Assembly (NCBI RefSeq): GCF_008086345.1
Contig: NZ_CP043006.1
Location: forward strand, 3,098,032-3,162,031
Length of the DNA stretch: 64,000 nt
Direction: 5' to 3'
Source: Chitinophaga sp. XS-30
GTDB taxonomy: Bacteria; Bacteroidota; Bacteroidia; Chitinophagales; Chitinophagaceae
Every line of letters begins with the position of its first letter. Position 1 is the stretch's first letter. The notes beneath the pieces are model-generated. The model saw only the letters and a program-made list of their open reading frames with translations, was not told the origin of the DNA and ran no database searches. The position numbers were made by a program, and so were the translations under genes. Of the stretch, positions 54,753-63,882 are shown in pieces.

Positions 54753-55166
54753 ATGTACCCTGCGGAACTCGTGATGCCGATGAAGGCTGAACTTACAGAT
54801 AATGGTTTTGAGGAGTTGCTGGACCCCTCTAAAGTAGACGAAGTGCTGGCTCAGAAAGGCACTACCCTGGTGATGATCAACTCCGTATGCGGATGCTCGG
54901 CCGGTACGGCCAGGCCGGGTGTACTGATGGCGGTAGCCACCAGCGAAAAGAAACCGGACAGGCTGACGACCAGTTTTGCCGGTTTTGATTCCGATGCGGT
55001 GAAACAGATCCGTACTCACCTGATGCCTTACCCGCCCTCTTCGCCGGCGATCGCATTATTTAAAGACGGGCAACTTGTCCATTTTATAGAACGCCATATG
55101 ATAGAAGGCCGTTCTGCACAGCTTATTGCAACCAATCTGGTGGCTGCATTCGATGAGTACTGTTGA
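54753..55166 (+). CDS. Bacilliredoxin, BrxA/BrxB (YphP/YqiW) family
   Basis: The 137-residue protein from ATG 54753 has the family pattern MYPAELVMPMKAELT, the CGC active site in VMINSVCGCSAGTARPG, SFAGFDSDAVKQIR, PYPPSSPAIALFKDGQLVHFIERHMIEGR. Relatives in Firmicutes remove bacillithiol from oxidised proteins. Many Bacteroidota are known to make bacillithiol, but no bsh gene is in this window. The alternative TTG start at 54735 lies inside the promoter. Confidence 0.92.
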   Translation: MYPAELVMPMKAELTDNGFEELLDPSKVDEVLAQKGTTLVMINSVCGCSAGTARPGVLMAVATSEKKPDRLTTSFAGFDSDAVKQIRTHLMPYPPSSPAIALFKDGQLVHFIERHMIEGRSAQLIATNLVAAFDEYC

Positions 55167-55328
55167 GACCGGTTGCGGATCTGCGGATTACGGAAAAGTT
55201 AATTGATTTACAAAACGTAATTCGTAATTGATTATTCGCAATTGAAATGTAACTTGGTGGTTTGATTTTCCTTTTGATATAATTCGGCTTTGTTCATAGG
55301 AAAACTCAGATCACCATTTTTTTTATCT

Positions 55329-56636
55329 ATGTATCCTAATTTATACTACGCGTTCAAAGATCTCTTCGGGATCGAAATACCGGTTTTCAAGATATTGCAG
55401 ACATTCGGCTTTTTTGTAGCCGTTGCTTTCCTGGCCGCTGCCTATGTGTTGACCTCGGAACTGCGCCGCCGGGAACGGCTGGGCCTCCTGTCCGGCGTAA
55501 AGGAAACGATAACAGTGGGGAAGCCCGCGTCCGTAGGGGAGATGCTGATCAGCGCTGTGATCGGTTTTATTCTGGGCTTCAAGCTGCTTGGCTTGATACC
55601 CGGACTTGGCGGGGATAGCGGAGGAGACCTGAGAGCGTATATTTTATCGGGGCAAGGCAGCCTGATCGGCGGTTTGCTCGGCGCTGGCGTCATGGCGTAC
55701 TGGAAGTACAGCTCGAAGAAAAAGACCGCGCTTGATAAGCCCAAACAGGAAGAAGTACTGGTCATGCCGCACCAGCGGGTGCCGGATTTTACCATCCAGG
55801 CTGCTGTTGCCGGGCTGATCGGCGCCAAGATATTTCATAACCTGGAGAACTGGGGCGAGTTTACAAGAGACCCCTGGGGCTCCCTCTTTTCCGCCAGCGG
55901 CCTAACCTTCTACGGAGGCCTCATTGTGGCCGCTTATGTGATCATCCGTTACGCACGCAAAAAAAATATCCACTGGAAGCACCTGGTAGACAGTGCCGCG
56001 CCTGCCCTGATGCTGGCCTACGCCGTTGGACGGATGGGCTGCCAGTTTTCCGGGGACGGGGACTGGGGCATCAATAACAGTGCCTACGGCACCAACCCCA
56101 CTGGCAAAGTGGAAAAGATCACCGCAGCGCAATACCAGGAAATCCTGCACCGGGACTCGGCTTACTTCGTCCGGCAATTCGGCAGCCTGGAGAACGTTCC
56201 GCACCGCTCTTTTGAAAAACCGGCATCTCTCGACTTCCTGCCCGATTTCTTTTTTGCCTACAGCTATCCGCATAATGTGGTGAACGATGGCATGCCGCTG
56301 CAGGGCTGTGACCATGAATATTGCAGTGCGCTCCCGGTGGGCGTGTTCCCCACACCGTTATACGAGATCATCGTTTGCGGCCTTTTCTTTGTTGTGCTGA
56401 TGGCTATCCGGAAAAAGGTGACCACTCCCGGCGTGATCTTTGGCATCTACCTGATATTGAACGGCATTGAGCGCTTCTTTGTGGAGAAAATAAGGGTCAA
56501 TACCAAATACGATATTTTCGGGTTTCATCCCACGCAGGCCGAGATCATCGCCAGCCTGCTGGTGATCGGCGGTGCCGTGCTGATCTGGTACGCCCGTAAA
56601 ACGAATCCGCAGAAAACAGCCCAAAGCACATTATAA
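55329..56636 (+). CDS. lgt: Prolipoprotein diacylglyceryl transferase (enlarged Lgt)
   Basis: The 435-residue inner-membrane enzyme from ATG 55329 moves diacylglycerol from phosphatidylglycerol to the lipobox Cys of prolipoproteins, the first step in making the many lipoproteins seen here. Motifs are FGFFVAVAFLAAAYVL near the start, the second-half core GLIGAKIFHNLEN, GLTFYGGLIVAAYVIIRY, LMLAYAVGRMGCQFSGDGDWG (Lgt signature), then FPTPLYEIIVC and IERFFVEKIRVN. It is longer than the usual 270-290 residues, with an inserted loop and helices at about residues 50-150. The hemerythrin gene follows after 6 bases. Confidence 0.9.
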   Translation: MYPNLYYAFKDLFGIEIPVFKILQTFGFFVAVAFLAAAYVLTSELRRRERLGLLSGVKETITVGKPASVGEMLISAVIGFILGFKLLGLIPGLGGDSGGDLRAYILSGQGSLIGGLLGAGVMAYWKYSSKKKTALDKPKQEEVLVMPHQRVPDFTIQAAVAGLIGAKIFHNLENWGEFTRDPWGSLFSASGLTFYGGLIVAAYVIIRYARKKNIHWKHLVDSAAPALMLAYAVGRMGCQFSGDGDWGINNSAYGTNPTGKVEKITAAQYQEILHRDSAYFVRQFGSLENVPHRSFEKPASLDFLPDFFFAYSYPHNVVNDGMPLQGCDHEYCSALPVGVFPTPLYEIIVCGLFFVVLMAIRKKVTTPGVIFGIYLILNGIERFFVEKIRVNTKYDIFGFHPTQAEIIASLLVIGGAVLIWYARKTNPQKTAQSTL

Positions 56637-56642
56637 TAGTAT

Positions 56643-57077
56643 ATGCAGCGCCATCCGAACCTGATTCCACTATCGCATGAGCATAAAAGCCTCCTGTTTG
56701 TTTGCAGGTATCTGAAAAAAGATGCTGCACCTTATGAAGGGTACCCCCTGGACGCCCAGTCAAAACTCGCCTACATGGTAAAGGTCTTTCAGGAGATCAT
56801 GGTGCCGCACATCCAGAAAGAAGATCATCTCTTTGAGCAATGCTACGGCCGGAGTGCCGCTATCGACGTGATGCTGGACGAGCTGCGGGAAGAGCACCGC
56901 ATTATATCCGGTATGTACAGCGCCTTGGTGGACCATCCCGATCTGGTGGAAGCCATGCACACCATCGCCGTCAGTCTTGAAGCCCACATCCGCAAGGAAG
57001 AACGGGTAGTGTACGAGAAATTGCAGGAGGAACTTCCAGATATTATCAACACGATCAGCTTTGATAACCATCCCTGA
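56643..57077 (+). CDS. Hemerythrin (HHE) domain protein
   Basis: This 144-residue cytosolic four-helix protein has metal-ligand patterns of the HHE cation-binding family: PLSHEHKSLLFVCRYL, VPHIQKEDHLFEQCY, LREEHRIISGMY, LEAHIRKEERVVYEKLQ. Such proteins bind a di-iron site and serve in oxygen or nitric oxide sensing, or iron-cluster repair. It is 6 bases behind lgt and probably shares its transcript. The exact role is unknown. Confidence 0.88.
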   Translation: MQRHPNLIPLSHEHKSLLFVCRYLKKDAAPYEGYPLDAQSKLAYMVKVFQEIMVPHIQKEDHLFEQCYGRSAAIDVMLDELREEHRIISGMYSALVDHPDLVEAMHTIAVSLEAHIRKEERVVYEKLQEELPDIINTISFDNHP

Positions 57078-57486
57078 TATGCCGGTTGTAATAACCTCAG
57101 TATAAAAGGGGAGACGTCATAGGCATTTCAGCCCATTCCTGCGGCATGAATGCTTTCAAATTTCCGCCAAAATCTGAAGAGCCCCCCAAGCCACTCAGCC
57201 CCATTTCGTCCCTTTCATACGCATTTCGTCATTTTCTCTGTAACAAAACATGCATCCCCTCGTCTTTCCTGTAACCCGGTATTATTCATCCCGCTTTTGC
57301 AGGGGTTTATAACAAGTTCTTACCAATCGTCACCGAAATACGACCATTTGTGCAAAGTTATGTACTATGTAAAGCATAATACCTACTTTTACACTGTAGT
57401 TGTTAAAGAAAGGAACTACAATTAAGAAAGGAACTGTATGAATTTAAAATTACCAGATTAACCTAATCTATTTACATCCTCCTTAT
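57078..57486. other. 409-base intergenic stretch before the outer-membrane barrel gene
   Basis: There is no gene. Two short direct repeats are seen: CATTTCGTC near 57205 and 57227, and AAGAAAGGAACT near 57406 and 57424, the latter just before the start. A near-match to a -7 box (TACTTTTA) lies near 57384. Promoter position is uncertain. Confidence 0.35.
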
Positions 57487-59955
57487 ATGAAAAAGATCAT
57501 CAAATTGTTGACCCTGAGCGTTTTACTAATTAATGTAAACAACATGGCTCAGGCACAGGACGCAAACGGCCAGCAAGTCCGGAAGGGCCGGATCAGCGGA
57601 TTCGTGCAGCGGGAAGACCGTAAACCGGTTGAATTTGCCACGGTCACACTCCTCCGGGTAAAGGATTCTTCCCTTGTAAAAGGCGCCATTGCCGATATCG
57701 AAGGCAAATATGAGTTCGAAGGCATTCCGGGAGGCCGCTACCTGGTGGCAGCCGTGAACATGGGCATGAAAAAAAGCTTCAGCGCGCCGTTTACCCTGAA
57801 CGGTCAACCCGTAAAAGTGCCGGCATTGGTACTGACAGCGGAAACCCATAACCTGAAAGAAGTAAATGTGACCGCAAAAAGGCCATTCATCGAACAGAAA
57901 GCCGATAAAATGGTGGTCAATGTAGAAAACAGCATCGTGGCTGCCGGGGGCACCGCCATGGAAGTGCTGCAACAATCCCCCGGTGTACAGGTAGATAAAG
58001 ACGACAATATATCCATGCGTGGCAAGAACGGTGTGGTCATTATGATCGACGGCAAACCCACGAACATGTCTGCCCAGGACGTTGCCCAGCTGCTAAAAAA
58101 CATGCCCAGCTCTAATGTAGACCAGATAGAGCTGATCGCCAATCCTTCCGCCAAATACGATGCAGCGGGCAACGCCGGGATTATCAACATCAAACTGAAA
58201 AAGAACAATAGTTATGGCACTAACGGCAGTGTGAACATCGGCGGTGGACAGGGCAAACTGCCCAAATTCAACACCGGCCTCAGCCTGAATCACCGCAACG
58301 AACGCCTGAACGCCTACGGTTCTTATAATTACAATTACAACGGGAACTTCGAGAACCTGCTGATCTACCGCGATAATATGGAGGAGAGTGGCCGTATGGT
58401 TTTCGACCAGGAGACCTATATCGACAAACGGTCCAATTACCATGGTGCCAAAGCCGGAGTGGACTACTTCATCAATAAAAATCACACGATAGGGGTAATG
58501 GCGAATCTTGCGCTGGGAGACTGGCATGGTGATGGAAACAGCGTAACCTGGATCGGCAACGGCATGGCGATTGATTCCAGCCTGAAAACGAAAACGGATA
58601 ATACGTCCCGCTGGGACCGCCAGTCATACAACCTCAACTACCGCGGCAAACTGGATACTACGGGGAAAGAGCTGAATATCGATCTGGATTATTCGCGCAA
58701 CGTAGACAAACGCGACAATCACCTGTACTCTGCTTTTATGGACGGCTCCGGCGAGGTGTACTACCGCGGGGATACCACCCGCAGCCTGCAACCCTCCATC
58801 ATCGATATAAAAACGGTGAAGATCGACTACACCCATCCGCTGAAGAAGGATGCGAAGCTGGAGGCCGGTATAAAACTAAGCTATGTCAATTCCGATAATA
58901 ATTCCCGCTTCGATTCCATGAAAGTGGCGAAATGGGAATATGATGTGAACCGCTCCAATTATTTCATCTACGAGGAGAATGTGAATGCTGCGTACCTTAA
59001 CTACAGCAGGCAATTCAAGAAACTGGGCGTACAGGCTGGTCTCCGTGCCGAGCAAACCAACGTGAAAGGCAATTCCATAACGCTGCAACAGGTGAATGAT
59101 ACCAGTTATCTGAACTTTTTTCCGAGCGTGTTCTTCAGCTATCAGGCCAGTGATAACCACCAGTGGGGGATTTCCTACAGCCGCAGATTGCAGCGCCCGA
59201 ATTATAACAACCTGAACCCGTTCGAATTTTTCCTCGACCGTTATACCAAGGCCGGCGGCAATCCGAACCTGCGCCCGCAGTATTCAGACAACTTTGAGCT
59301 GCGCCATACTTTCAAATCGTTCCTGAACACGGCCATCGGTTACAGTCACACGAGCGACATGCTGTCCCGCATCCTGGAACCGGGTGTGGACCCGAAGACA
59401 GGGGACACCACGATCCTCGTCTATAAATATATGAATGTGGCCGAGCGGGACAATGTCAACCTGAACATTTCAGCTCCGCTGCCTGTCACCAAATGGTGGA
59501 AGAGCTTTACCAATATCTCTGTATTCTACAATGCTTTTGAAACGGTGGTGAGCGGAGAACTGATCAAGCGTTCTTCCGGAGGGTTCTACGGGCAGACCCA
59601 GCATACCTTTACGCTGACCAAGAGCCTGTCCGCCGAAGCCTCCTTCGACTATGTATCTCCACAGATATCCGATGAAGGCCTGTTCAAAATGAAAAGCATG
59701 TATGCCCTCAACATCGGGTTCTCTCAGCAGGTACTGAAGAAGAAAGGAACCGTGCGGCTGAATGTGAACGATGTTTTCAATAACCGGCGTTTCAGGGGTG
59801 AATATACCACCACCAACCGGGAGGTTAGTCTTGCTAACCGCTGGGATAGCCGCCAGATAAGGGCTTCTTTCACCTATCGCTTCGGCAACTCCAATGTAAA
59901 AGAGGCCCGCAAACGCAGGACCGGACTGGAGGACGAGCTGAACCGGGTGAATTAG
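57487..59955 (+). CDS. TonB-dependent-receptor-like outer-membrane beta-barrel protein
   Basis: This 822-residue protein has a signal peptide (MKKIIKLLTLSVLLINVNNMAQAQ), a carboxypeptidase-regulatory-like domain at about 35-115 (ISGFVQREDRKPVEFATVTLLRV), a plug-like region at about 125-235 (VVNVENSIVAAGGTAMEVLQQSPGVQVDKDDNISMRGKNGVVIMIDGKP, IELIANPSAKYDAAGNAGIINIKLKK) and a barrel of the outer-membrane beta-barrel family 3 to the end. It has no SusD partner, so it is not a classical SusC; iron or peptide uptake, or a signalling role, is possible. A hairpin terminator follows. Confidence 0.9.
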   Translation: MKKIIKLLTLSVLLINVNNMAQAQDANGQQVRKGRISGFVQREDRKPVEFATVTLLRVKDSSLVKGAIADIEGKYEFEGIPGGRYLVAAVNMGMKKSFSAPFTLNGQPVKVPALVLTAETHNLKEVNVTAKRPFIEQKADKMVVNVENSIVAAGGTAMEVLQQSPGVQVDKDDNISMRGKNGVVIMIDGKPTNMSAQDVAQLLKNMPSSNVDQIELIANPSAKYDAAGNAGIINIKLKKNNSYGTNGSVNIGGGQGKLPKFNTGLSLNHRNERLNAYGSYNYNYNGNFENLLIYRDNMEESGRMVFDQETYIDKRSNYHGAKAGVDYFINKNHTIGVMANLALGDWHGDGNSVTWIGNGMAIDSSLKTKTDNTSRWDRQSYNLNYRGKLDTTGKELNIDLDYSRNVDKRDNHLYSAFMDGSGEVYYRGDTTRSLQPSIIDIKTVKIDYTHPLKKDAKLEAGIKLSYVNSDNNSRFDSMKVAKWEYDVNRSNYFIYEENVNAAYLNYSRQFKKLGVQAGLRAEQTNVKGNSITLQQVNDTSYLNFFPSVFFSYQASDNHQWGISYSRRLQRPNYNNLNPFEFFLDRYTKAGGNPNLRPQYSDNFELRHTFKSFLNTAIGYSHTSDMLSRILEPGVDPKTGDTTILVYKYMNVAERDNVNLNISAPLPVTKWWKSFTNISVFYNAFETVVSGELIKRSSGGFYGQTQHTFTLTKSLSAEASFDYVSPQISDEGLFKMKSMYALNIGFSQQVLKKKGTVRLNVNDVFNNRRFRGEYTTTNREVSLANRWDSRQIRASFTYRFGNSNVKEARKRRTGLEDELNRVN

Positions 59956-60000
59956 TATCAACAGCGTACCTAATCATGTTTTAGGTATATAAGGATGGAA

Positions 60001-60034
60001 GGAACGCAGTCTCTCGCAGGCTGCGTTCTGTTTT
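60001..60034 (+). terminator. Terminator of the outer-membrane barrel gene
   Basis: GAACGCAG pairs with CTGCGTTC around an 11-base loop and is followed by TGTTTT. A smaller hairpin (ACCTAA/TTAGGT) lies just before it at about 59968-59985. Confidence 0.65.
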
Positions 60035-60109
60035 ATGGCCGCGCCTTCGTATTTTCAGAAAAAATATTCCGGCCCCGTGCAACCATTTTTATGAACCACC
60101 GTCTTTAAT

Positions 60110-60676
60110 ATGAGTTCATTACCACAAGCCTTGGAAAAAATGCCTGTAACAGATCAGATCGTGGTGCGTTGCCGCAAGGGCGACGCGCGGGCTTTCCATG
60201 AGCTGTATGAGGCGTATTCCAAAGCGATGTACAACATCTGTCTCCGGATGACGGGGCATGCCAGCGATGCGGAAGATGTGCTGCAGGAAGCATTTGTGCA
60301 GGTTTTCCGGAACCTGGAGAAGCTGGAATCGGACAGCAGCCTCACCGCCTGGATCAAACGCATCGTGGTGAACCATTGCCTGAGCTATCTGCGCAGGAAA
60401 AAGGTGTACTGGGAAGAAGTAGGGGATACGGAAGCTGCGGCGGAAACAGGGGTGGATGAAGAGGAGCACGCGCTCACGGTTTCCATTGTAAAGGATGCCA
60501 TCCGGGAATTGCCGGACGGTTACCGCACGGTACTGAACCTTTACATCTTTGAAGAATATTCTCACCGGGAGATCGCCGGCATGCTGGGGATCACCGAGTC
60601 AACCGTTAAAACACAATTCATGCGTGCCAAGGAAAAAGTGAGGCAGCTGGTAAAACTAAAAACAGGGCAAGGATGA
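60110..60676 (+). CDS. ECF-type RNA polymerase sigma factor
   Basis: This 188-residue sigma-70 protein has region 2 at about residues 25-90 (FHELYEAYSKAMYNICLRMTGHASDAEDVLQEAFVQVFRNLEKLE, SLTAWIKRIVVNHCLSYLRRKK) and region 4 at about 130-180 (LPDGYRTVLNLYIFEEYSHREIAGMLGITESTVKTQFMRAKEKVRQLVK). It differs in type from the FecR-linked factor at 10.4 kb. It overlaps the next gene by 4 bases, and that gene encodes a one-helix membrane protein that probably holds it inactive. It is the first gene of a four-gene unit. Confidence 0.94.
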   Translation: MSSLPQALEKMPVTDQIVVRCRKGDARAFHELYEAYSKAMYNICLRMTGHASDAEDVLQEAFVQVFRNLEKLESDSSLTAWIKRIVVNHCLSYLRRKKVYWEEVGDTEAAAETGVDEEEHALTVSIVKDAIRELPDGYRTVLNLYIFEEYSHREIAGMLGITESTVKTQFMRAKEKVRQLVKLKTGQG

Positions 60677-61203
60677 AACTGGAGGATTTTATACATCAAC
60701 ATCGCAGCGATTTCGAGGAAGAGGGGCCGGGGCCGCGCGTCTGGGCTGCCCTGGAGAAAGAACTGCCCCGCAGCCGGCCTCCCATAGTGCGTATGATGGC
60801 CCGGCATTGGTGGAAAGCAGCCATACTGGTAGCGCTCATTGCCAATGCAGGCATCCTGCTGAAAATGATGGACACCCCGAAAACAGTAGGTGTTGTGTTG
60901 CCGGAAATGCAGGAGATGCAGGTGTACTATTCCTCGCAGATAGAAAAAAGGCTGGATGAACTGCATGCCTTGCCGCCTGAACAACTGGGGCTGGACAGTA
61001 CCACCCGCAAGGAACTGGAACTGCGGAACGATACTTATAAACTGCTGGAAAAAGAACTGCTGAACAACCCGGGGAATGAGAGGATACGTGCAGCCATGAT
61101 CCGGTATTACCAGATGAAGCTCGAACTGCTGGACAGGATCTTGTCCGAACAGGAAAAATATAACGAAACTGACACACCTTTAAACAGAAAAGATGTTATC
61201 TAA
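60673..61203 (+). CDS. Single-pass membrane protein, probable anti-sigma factor
   Basis: This 176-residue protein has a cytosolic N-terminus of about 45 residues (MKLEDFIHQHRSDFEEE), one helix at about 47-66 (WWKAAILVALIANAGILLKM) and a periplasmic helical part of about 110 residues rich in Glu, Leu and Lys. No zinc-binding HxxxCxxC motif is seen. The call as anti-sigma rests on the 4-base overlap with an ECF sigma gene and the topology, not on a family match. It overlaps the next gene by 11 bases. Confidence 0.65.
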   Translation: MKLEDFIHQHRSDFEEEGPGPRVWAALEKELPRSRPPIVRMMARHWWKAAILVALIANAGILLKMMDTPKTVGVVLPEMQEMQVYYSSQIEKRLDELHALPPEQLGLDSTTRKELELRNDTYKLLEKELLNNPGNERIRAAMIRYYQMKLELLDRILSEQEKYNETDTPLNRKDVI

Positions 61204-62275
61204 ATCTACCATATTGTTGATTTTATGCTTTCCTGCAGCCGCTTTCGCGGGGAAAGGGAATCAGGAACACCGGATCAGGCTGACGAAGGAATTCAGCGTA
61301 TCCCCCGGTTCAAGGGTGGAAGTGAATAACAAGTATGGCAAGATCGTCATCAATATATGGAACAAACCGGAATGCAAGGCCGAGATAGAGATCGTTGGCT
61401 TTGGAAAGACAAACGAACAGGCCCGTAAAATTGCCGAAATGGTAGAGATACAGGCCACTTCGCCGGGCGGCCAGGTAAAGCTGGAAACCAAATACAATCC
61501 TTCAGCAGGCGGTTCCTGGCTCTGGGGCGGGAAACGGGATTCGAGGGATTATGTGAACGTGAACTATGTGATCTCCGTACCGCCTAACCTTGGTGTACTG
61601 GCGCTCAGGAATAATTTCGGGGATATCCTGGCGAGGGAACTGCCCTTCCGGGTATCGGATATCGCTATCAACTACGGATTCCTGGACATCGGGAATGCAG
61701 CGCATCTGCTGAAAGTGACGATGAATTATACGGATAAAGCCCGGGTAGGGAAAGCGGTACAGATGCAGGTCAACGCCAACTATTCCAACCTGCGCTGTGA
61801 GAAAGTGGACAAGCTCCAGATCAATTCCAATAACAGCAACTATACCATCGGAAATGCGGAGGTGCTGCGGCTCAACTGCAATTACGATGACTACAAAATA
61901 AATACGACCGGCAATATCAACCTGAACGGCAATTATACGGACGTGAAAACGGAGCAGTTGAAGAACACCGGCGTATTTTCCACGAACTATTCAGATGTGG
62001 TGATCGGCCGCCTGCATCCTACCTTTACCGCGTTGACCATCAGCGGCAGGTATTCCGACTACAAGATCGGTATGGACAAAAATACCCCCTTCCGGGTGAC
62101 GGCTTCCCTGCGGTATGGGGACCTGAGTGCCAAGAGTTTCGAATGGAAGGATGTGAAGTCCGAAAAAAAGAATCAAAACCTCTCCTTTTCCGCCATAACT
62201 ACCAATGCTACAAACGCAGCTGCACTTATCAGGATCAATGGGTCTTACTGCGATGTAAAATTGGGAGGAGATTAA
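61193..62275 (+). CDS. Exported beta-repeat protein of unknown function (DUF4097-like)
   Basis: This 360-residue protein has a signal peptide (MLSKSTILLILCFPAAAFAGK) and a long series of short beta-strand repeats, seen in words such as VEVNNKYGKIVINIW, LALRNNFGDILARELP, VTMNYTDKARVGKAVQMQVNANYSNLRCEKV, LNCNYDDYKINTT and LNGNYTDVKTEQL, rich in Asn, Tyr and Asp. The pattern suggests a right-handed beta-helix related to DUF4097 or the GIN adhesin that follows. It is third in the ECF operon and would be periplasmic or on the surface. Confidence 0.7.
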   Translation: MLSKSTILLILCFPAAAFAGKGNQEHRIRLTKEFSVSPGSRVEVNNKYGKIVINIWNKPECKAEIEIVGFGKTNEQARKIAEMVEIQATSPGGQVKLETKYNPSAGGSWLWGGKRDSRDYVNVNYVISVPPNLGVLALRNNFGDILARELPFRVSDIAINYGFLDIGNAAHLLKVTMNYTDKARVGKAVQMQVNANYSNLRCEKVDKLQINSNNSNYTIGNAEVLRLNCNYDDYKINTTGNINLNGNYTDVKTEQLKNTGVFSTNYSDVVIGRLHPTFTALTISGRYSDYKIGMDKNTPFRVTASLRYGDLSAKSFEWKDVKSEKKNQNLSFSAITTNATNAAALIRINGSYCDVKLGGD

Positions 62276-62301
62276 TCTCAAACCATTCTAAAATCAATTT
62301 T

Positions 62302-63030
62302 ATGAAAGTGCAAGCACTGATGATGCCTGTGTTGTTATCCGCATGCCTGTTGGTTTCTGCAGCAGTGAAATCCCAGCAGAAGATCAGCGGCAACGGCAGC
62401 ATCAAAAAAGAAACGCGTGATGCGAAACAGCCTTTTAACGAGATCTCCGTTTCCGGGGAGTACAAGGTGTACATAAGCCAGGGCAGTACGCAGTCAATTG
62501 AGCTGGAAGCCGAAAGTAACCTCCTGCCTTATATTGAGACCGAGATACAGGGGGATGATCTGCGTATTCGCGTAAAACGCGGCCATAATATCCGCCCTTC
62601 CAGGGAGGTAGTGGTCCGTATTACGGTGGTGAAACTGGAGGGGATCGCCTCCAGCGGCAGTTCTCATTTTTCCAGCCAGGGCACCCTTAAAGGCAACAGC
62701 CTGGAAATTGCGATGAGCGGTAAAAGTGTAACGGCGCTGGACCTGCAGTACGACAAGTTGGAAGTAAGTATTTCCGGTTCGGGTAAAGTGACGCTGAATG
62801 GGCAATCTGACAAGACGGAGATCGCTATTTCCGGGGCTGCGGATATTTTTGCGGCAGATATGAAATCCAGGGATGTGGAAGTAGCTATTTCCGGCAGCGG
62901 GAATGCGCATGTGCAGGCTACAGGCAAACTGGAAGTGGCCATTTCCGGTTCCGGCAACGTGAAATATCGCGGCTCTCCTGCAAGTGTGGAACAAGCCGTT
63001 TCCGGTCAGGGCAGGATAGTGAAGGAGTAG
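62302..63030 (+). CDS. Head GIN domain (DUF2807) exported protein
   Basis: The 242-residue protein from ATG 62302 has a signal peptide with a Cys (MPVLLSACLLVSAAVKSQQK) and the head-GIN/DUF2807 putative auto-transporter adhesin domain: KQPFNEISVSGEYKVYISQG, LEAESNLLPYIETEIQGDDLRIRVKRG, then repeated SISGSGKV, AISGAADI, AISGSGNAHV, AISGSGNVKY beta-helix turns. It is probably on the outside of the cell; the adhesin label comes from the family name and is not proven. It is last in the operon, 26 bases after the previous gene, and a strong terminator follows. Confidence 0.87.
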   Translation: MKVQALMMPVLLSACLLVSAAVKSQQKISGNGSIKKETRDAKQPFNEISVSGEYKVYISQGSTQSIELEAESNLLPYIETEIQGDDLRIRVKRGHNIRPSREVVVRITVVKLEGIASSGSSHFSSQGTLKGNSLEIAMSGKSVTALDLQYDKLEVSISGSGKVTLNGQSDKTEIAISGAADIFAADMKSRDVEVAISGSGNAHVQATGKLEVAISGSGNVKYRGSPASVEQAVSGQGRIVKE

Positions 63031-63055
63031 GGATATGTAAAACGAAAAGATATTG

Positions 63056-63081
63056 AACGGGGCACCTGCCCCGTTTTTTTT
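63056..63081 (+). terminator. Rho-independent terminator of the ECF/GIN operon
   Basis: AACGGGGCA pairs with TGCCCCGTT around a two-base loop (effectively four) and is followed by seven more T. Confidence 0.9.
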
Positions 63082-63219
63082 GTCCCCGGGCGTTCGCTAA
63101 AAGCATTATGCAACAAGGGTTGTAGGAATGCGCAGAAATCTGTCTGAATCAGGGAGCGCAATAATTTCCGGATTGAAAAGCGGAAATTCAGATACCGAAG
63201 CAGGGCTTAGCCCGGTGCG

Positions 63220-63453
63220 TTACTGTTGATGATGGATGGTGAGGAGTTCCAATATGGCTACATCGAGAGCGTTCGCCAACTGTTCAAGGGTTCTCAGGGT
63301 GATATTGATATCCCCGTTTTCCATCCGTGAAATATCGGCATTGTCCACATTACAGCGCGCAGACAGTTCCCGCTGGCTAAAGCCTTTCTGCATTCTGATC
63401 CTGCGGAGGTTTGTACTGAATATAAAGATGATGTCTGTCGGCTTATTTCTCAT
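63220..63453 (-). CDS. XRE family helix-turn-helix regulator
   Basis: This 77-residue protein is little more than one Cro/C1-type DNA-binding domain: FSTNLRRIRMQKGFSQRELSARCNVDNADISRMENGDINITLRTLEQLANALDVAILELL. The SQRELSARCNVDNADISRMENG part holds the helix-turn-helix. It stands alone with no toxin or phage gene beside it, so its target is unknown. Bases 63454-63609 hold nothing clear. Confidence 0.9.
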   Translation of the reverse strand: MRNKPTDIIFIFSTNLRRIRMQKGFSQRELSARCNVDNADISRMENGDINITLRTLEQLANALDVAILELLTIHHQQ

Positions 63454-63609
63454 CTACATTGCTCTGAGATCGTTGAAGATGCTTGATTTTGTTCTATTTT
63501 ATGTTGGGCATTGGCCCATCGTGCCTGTTTTTATTTTTCAGGGTTAATGAAGAGGCCTTTGGGGCAAGGGTTTGAGGGGTGCGGAGTTATCGGAGCAATA
63601 TAAACTTTA

Positions 63610-63882
63610 TTATCTGCGAAGGATATTGAAATCTGCATAGTGCCGGAGAGGGCCGTCGGTGATCACCAATCCGGTTACCCTTGCCCCCGGGGGGCCTTGT
63701 TCGCACCAGCTGATAAATTCTTCCATGGCTTCGCCGGGGCCTTCGGCAATGATGGATACCTCTCCGTCCAGTGTATTTTTGACGGTGCCGTGGATTCCCA
63801 ATCTGTCTGCAACGGATTTGGCGGTAGCCCTGAAGTAAACGCCCTGTACCTTTCCTTTTACCAGTATTTCCTTATGGATCAT
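63610..63882 (-). CDS. acyP: Acylphosphatase
   Basis: This 90-residue protein hydrolyses acyl-phosphates. It has both family motifs: KGKVQGVYFRATAKSVADRLGIHG, with the catalytic Arg, and GTVKNTLDGEVSIIAEGPGEAMEEFISWCEQGPPGARV, with the catalytic Asn. Length is typical for the enzyme. It is a single gene near the window end; bases 63883-64000 show no feature. Confidence 0.95.
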   Translation of the reverse strand: MIHKEILVKGKVQGVYFRATAKSVADRLGIHGTVKNTLDGEVSIIAEGPGEAMEEFISWCEQGPPGARVTGLVITDGPLRHYADFNILRR

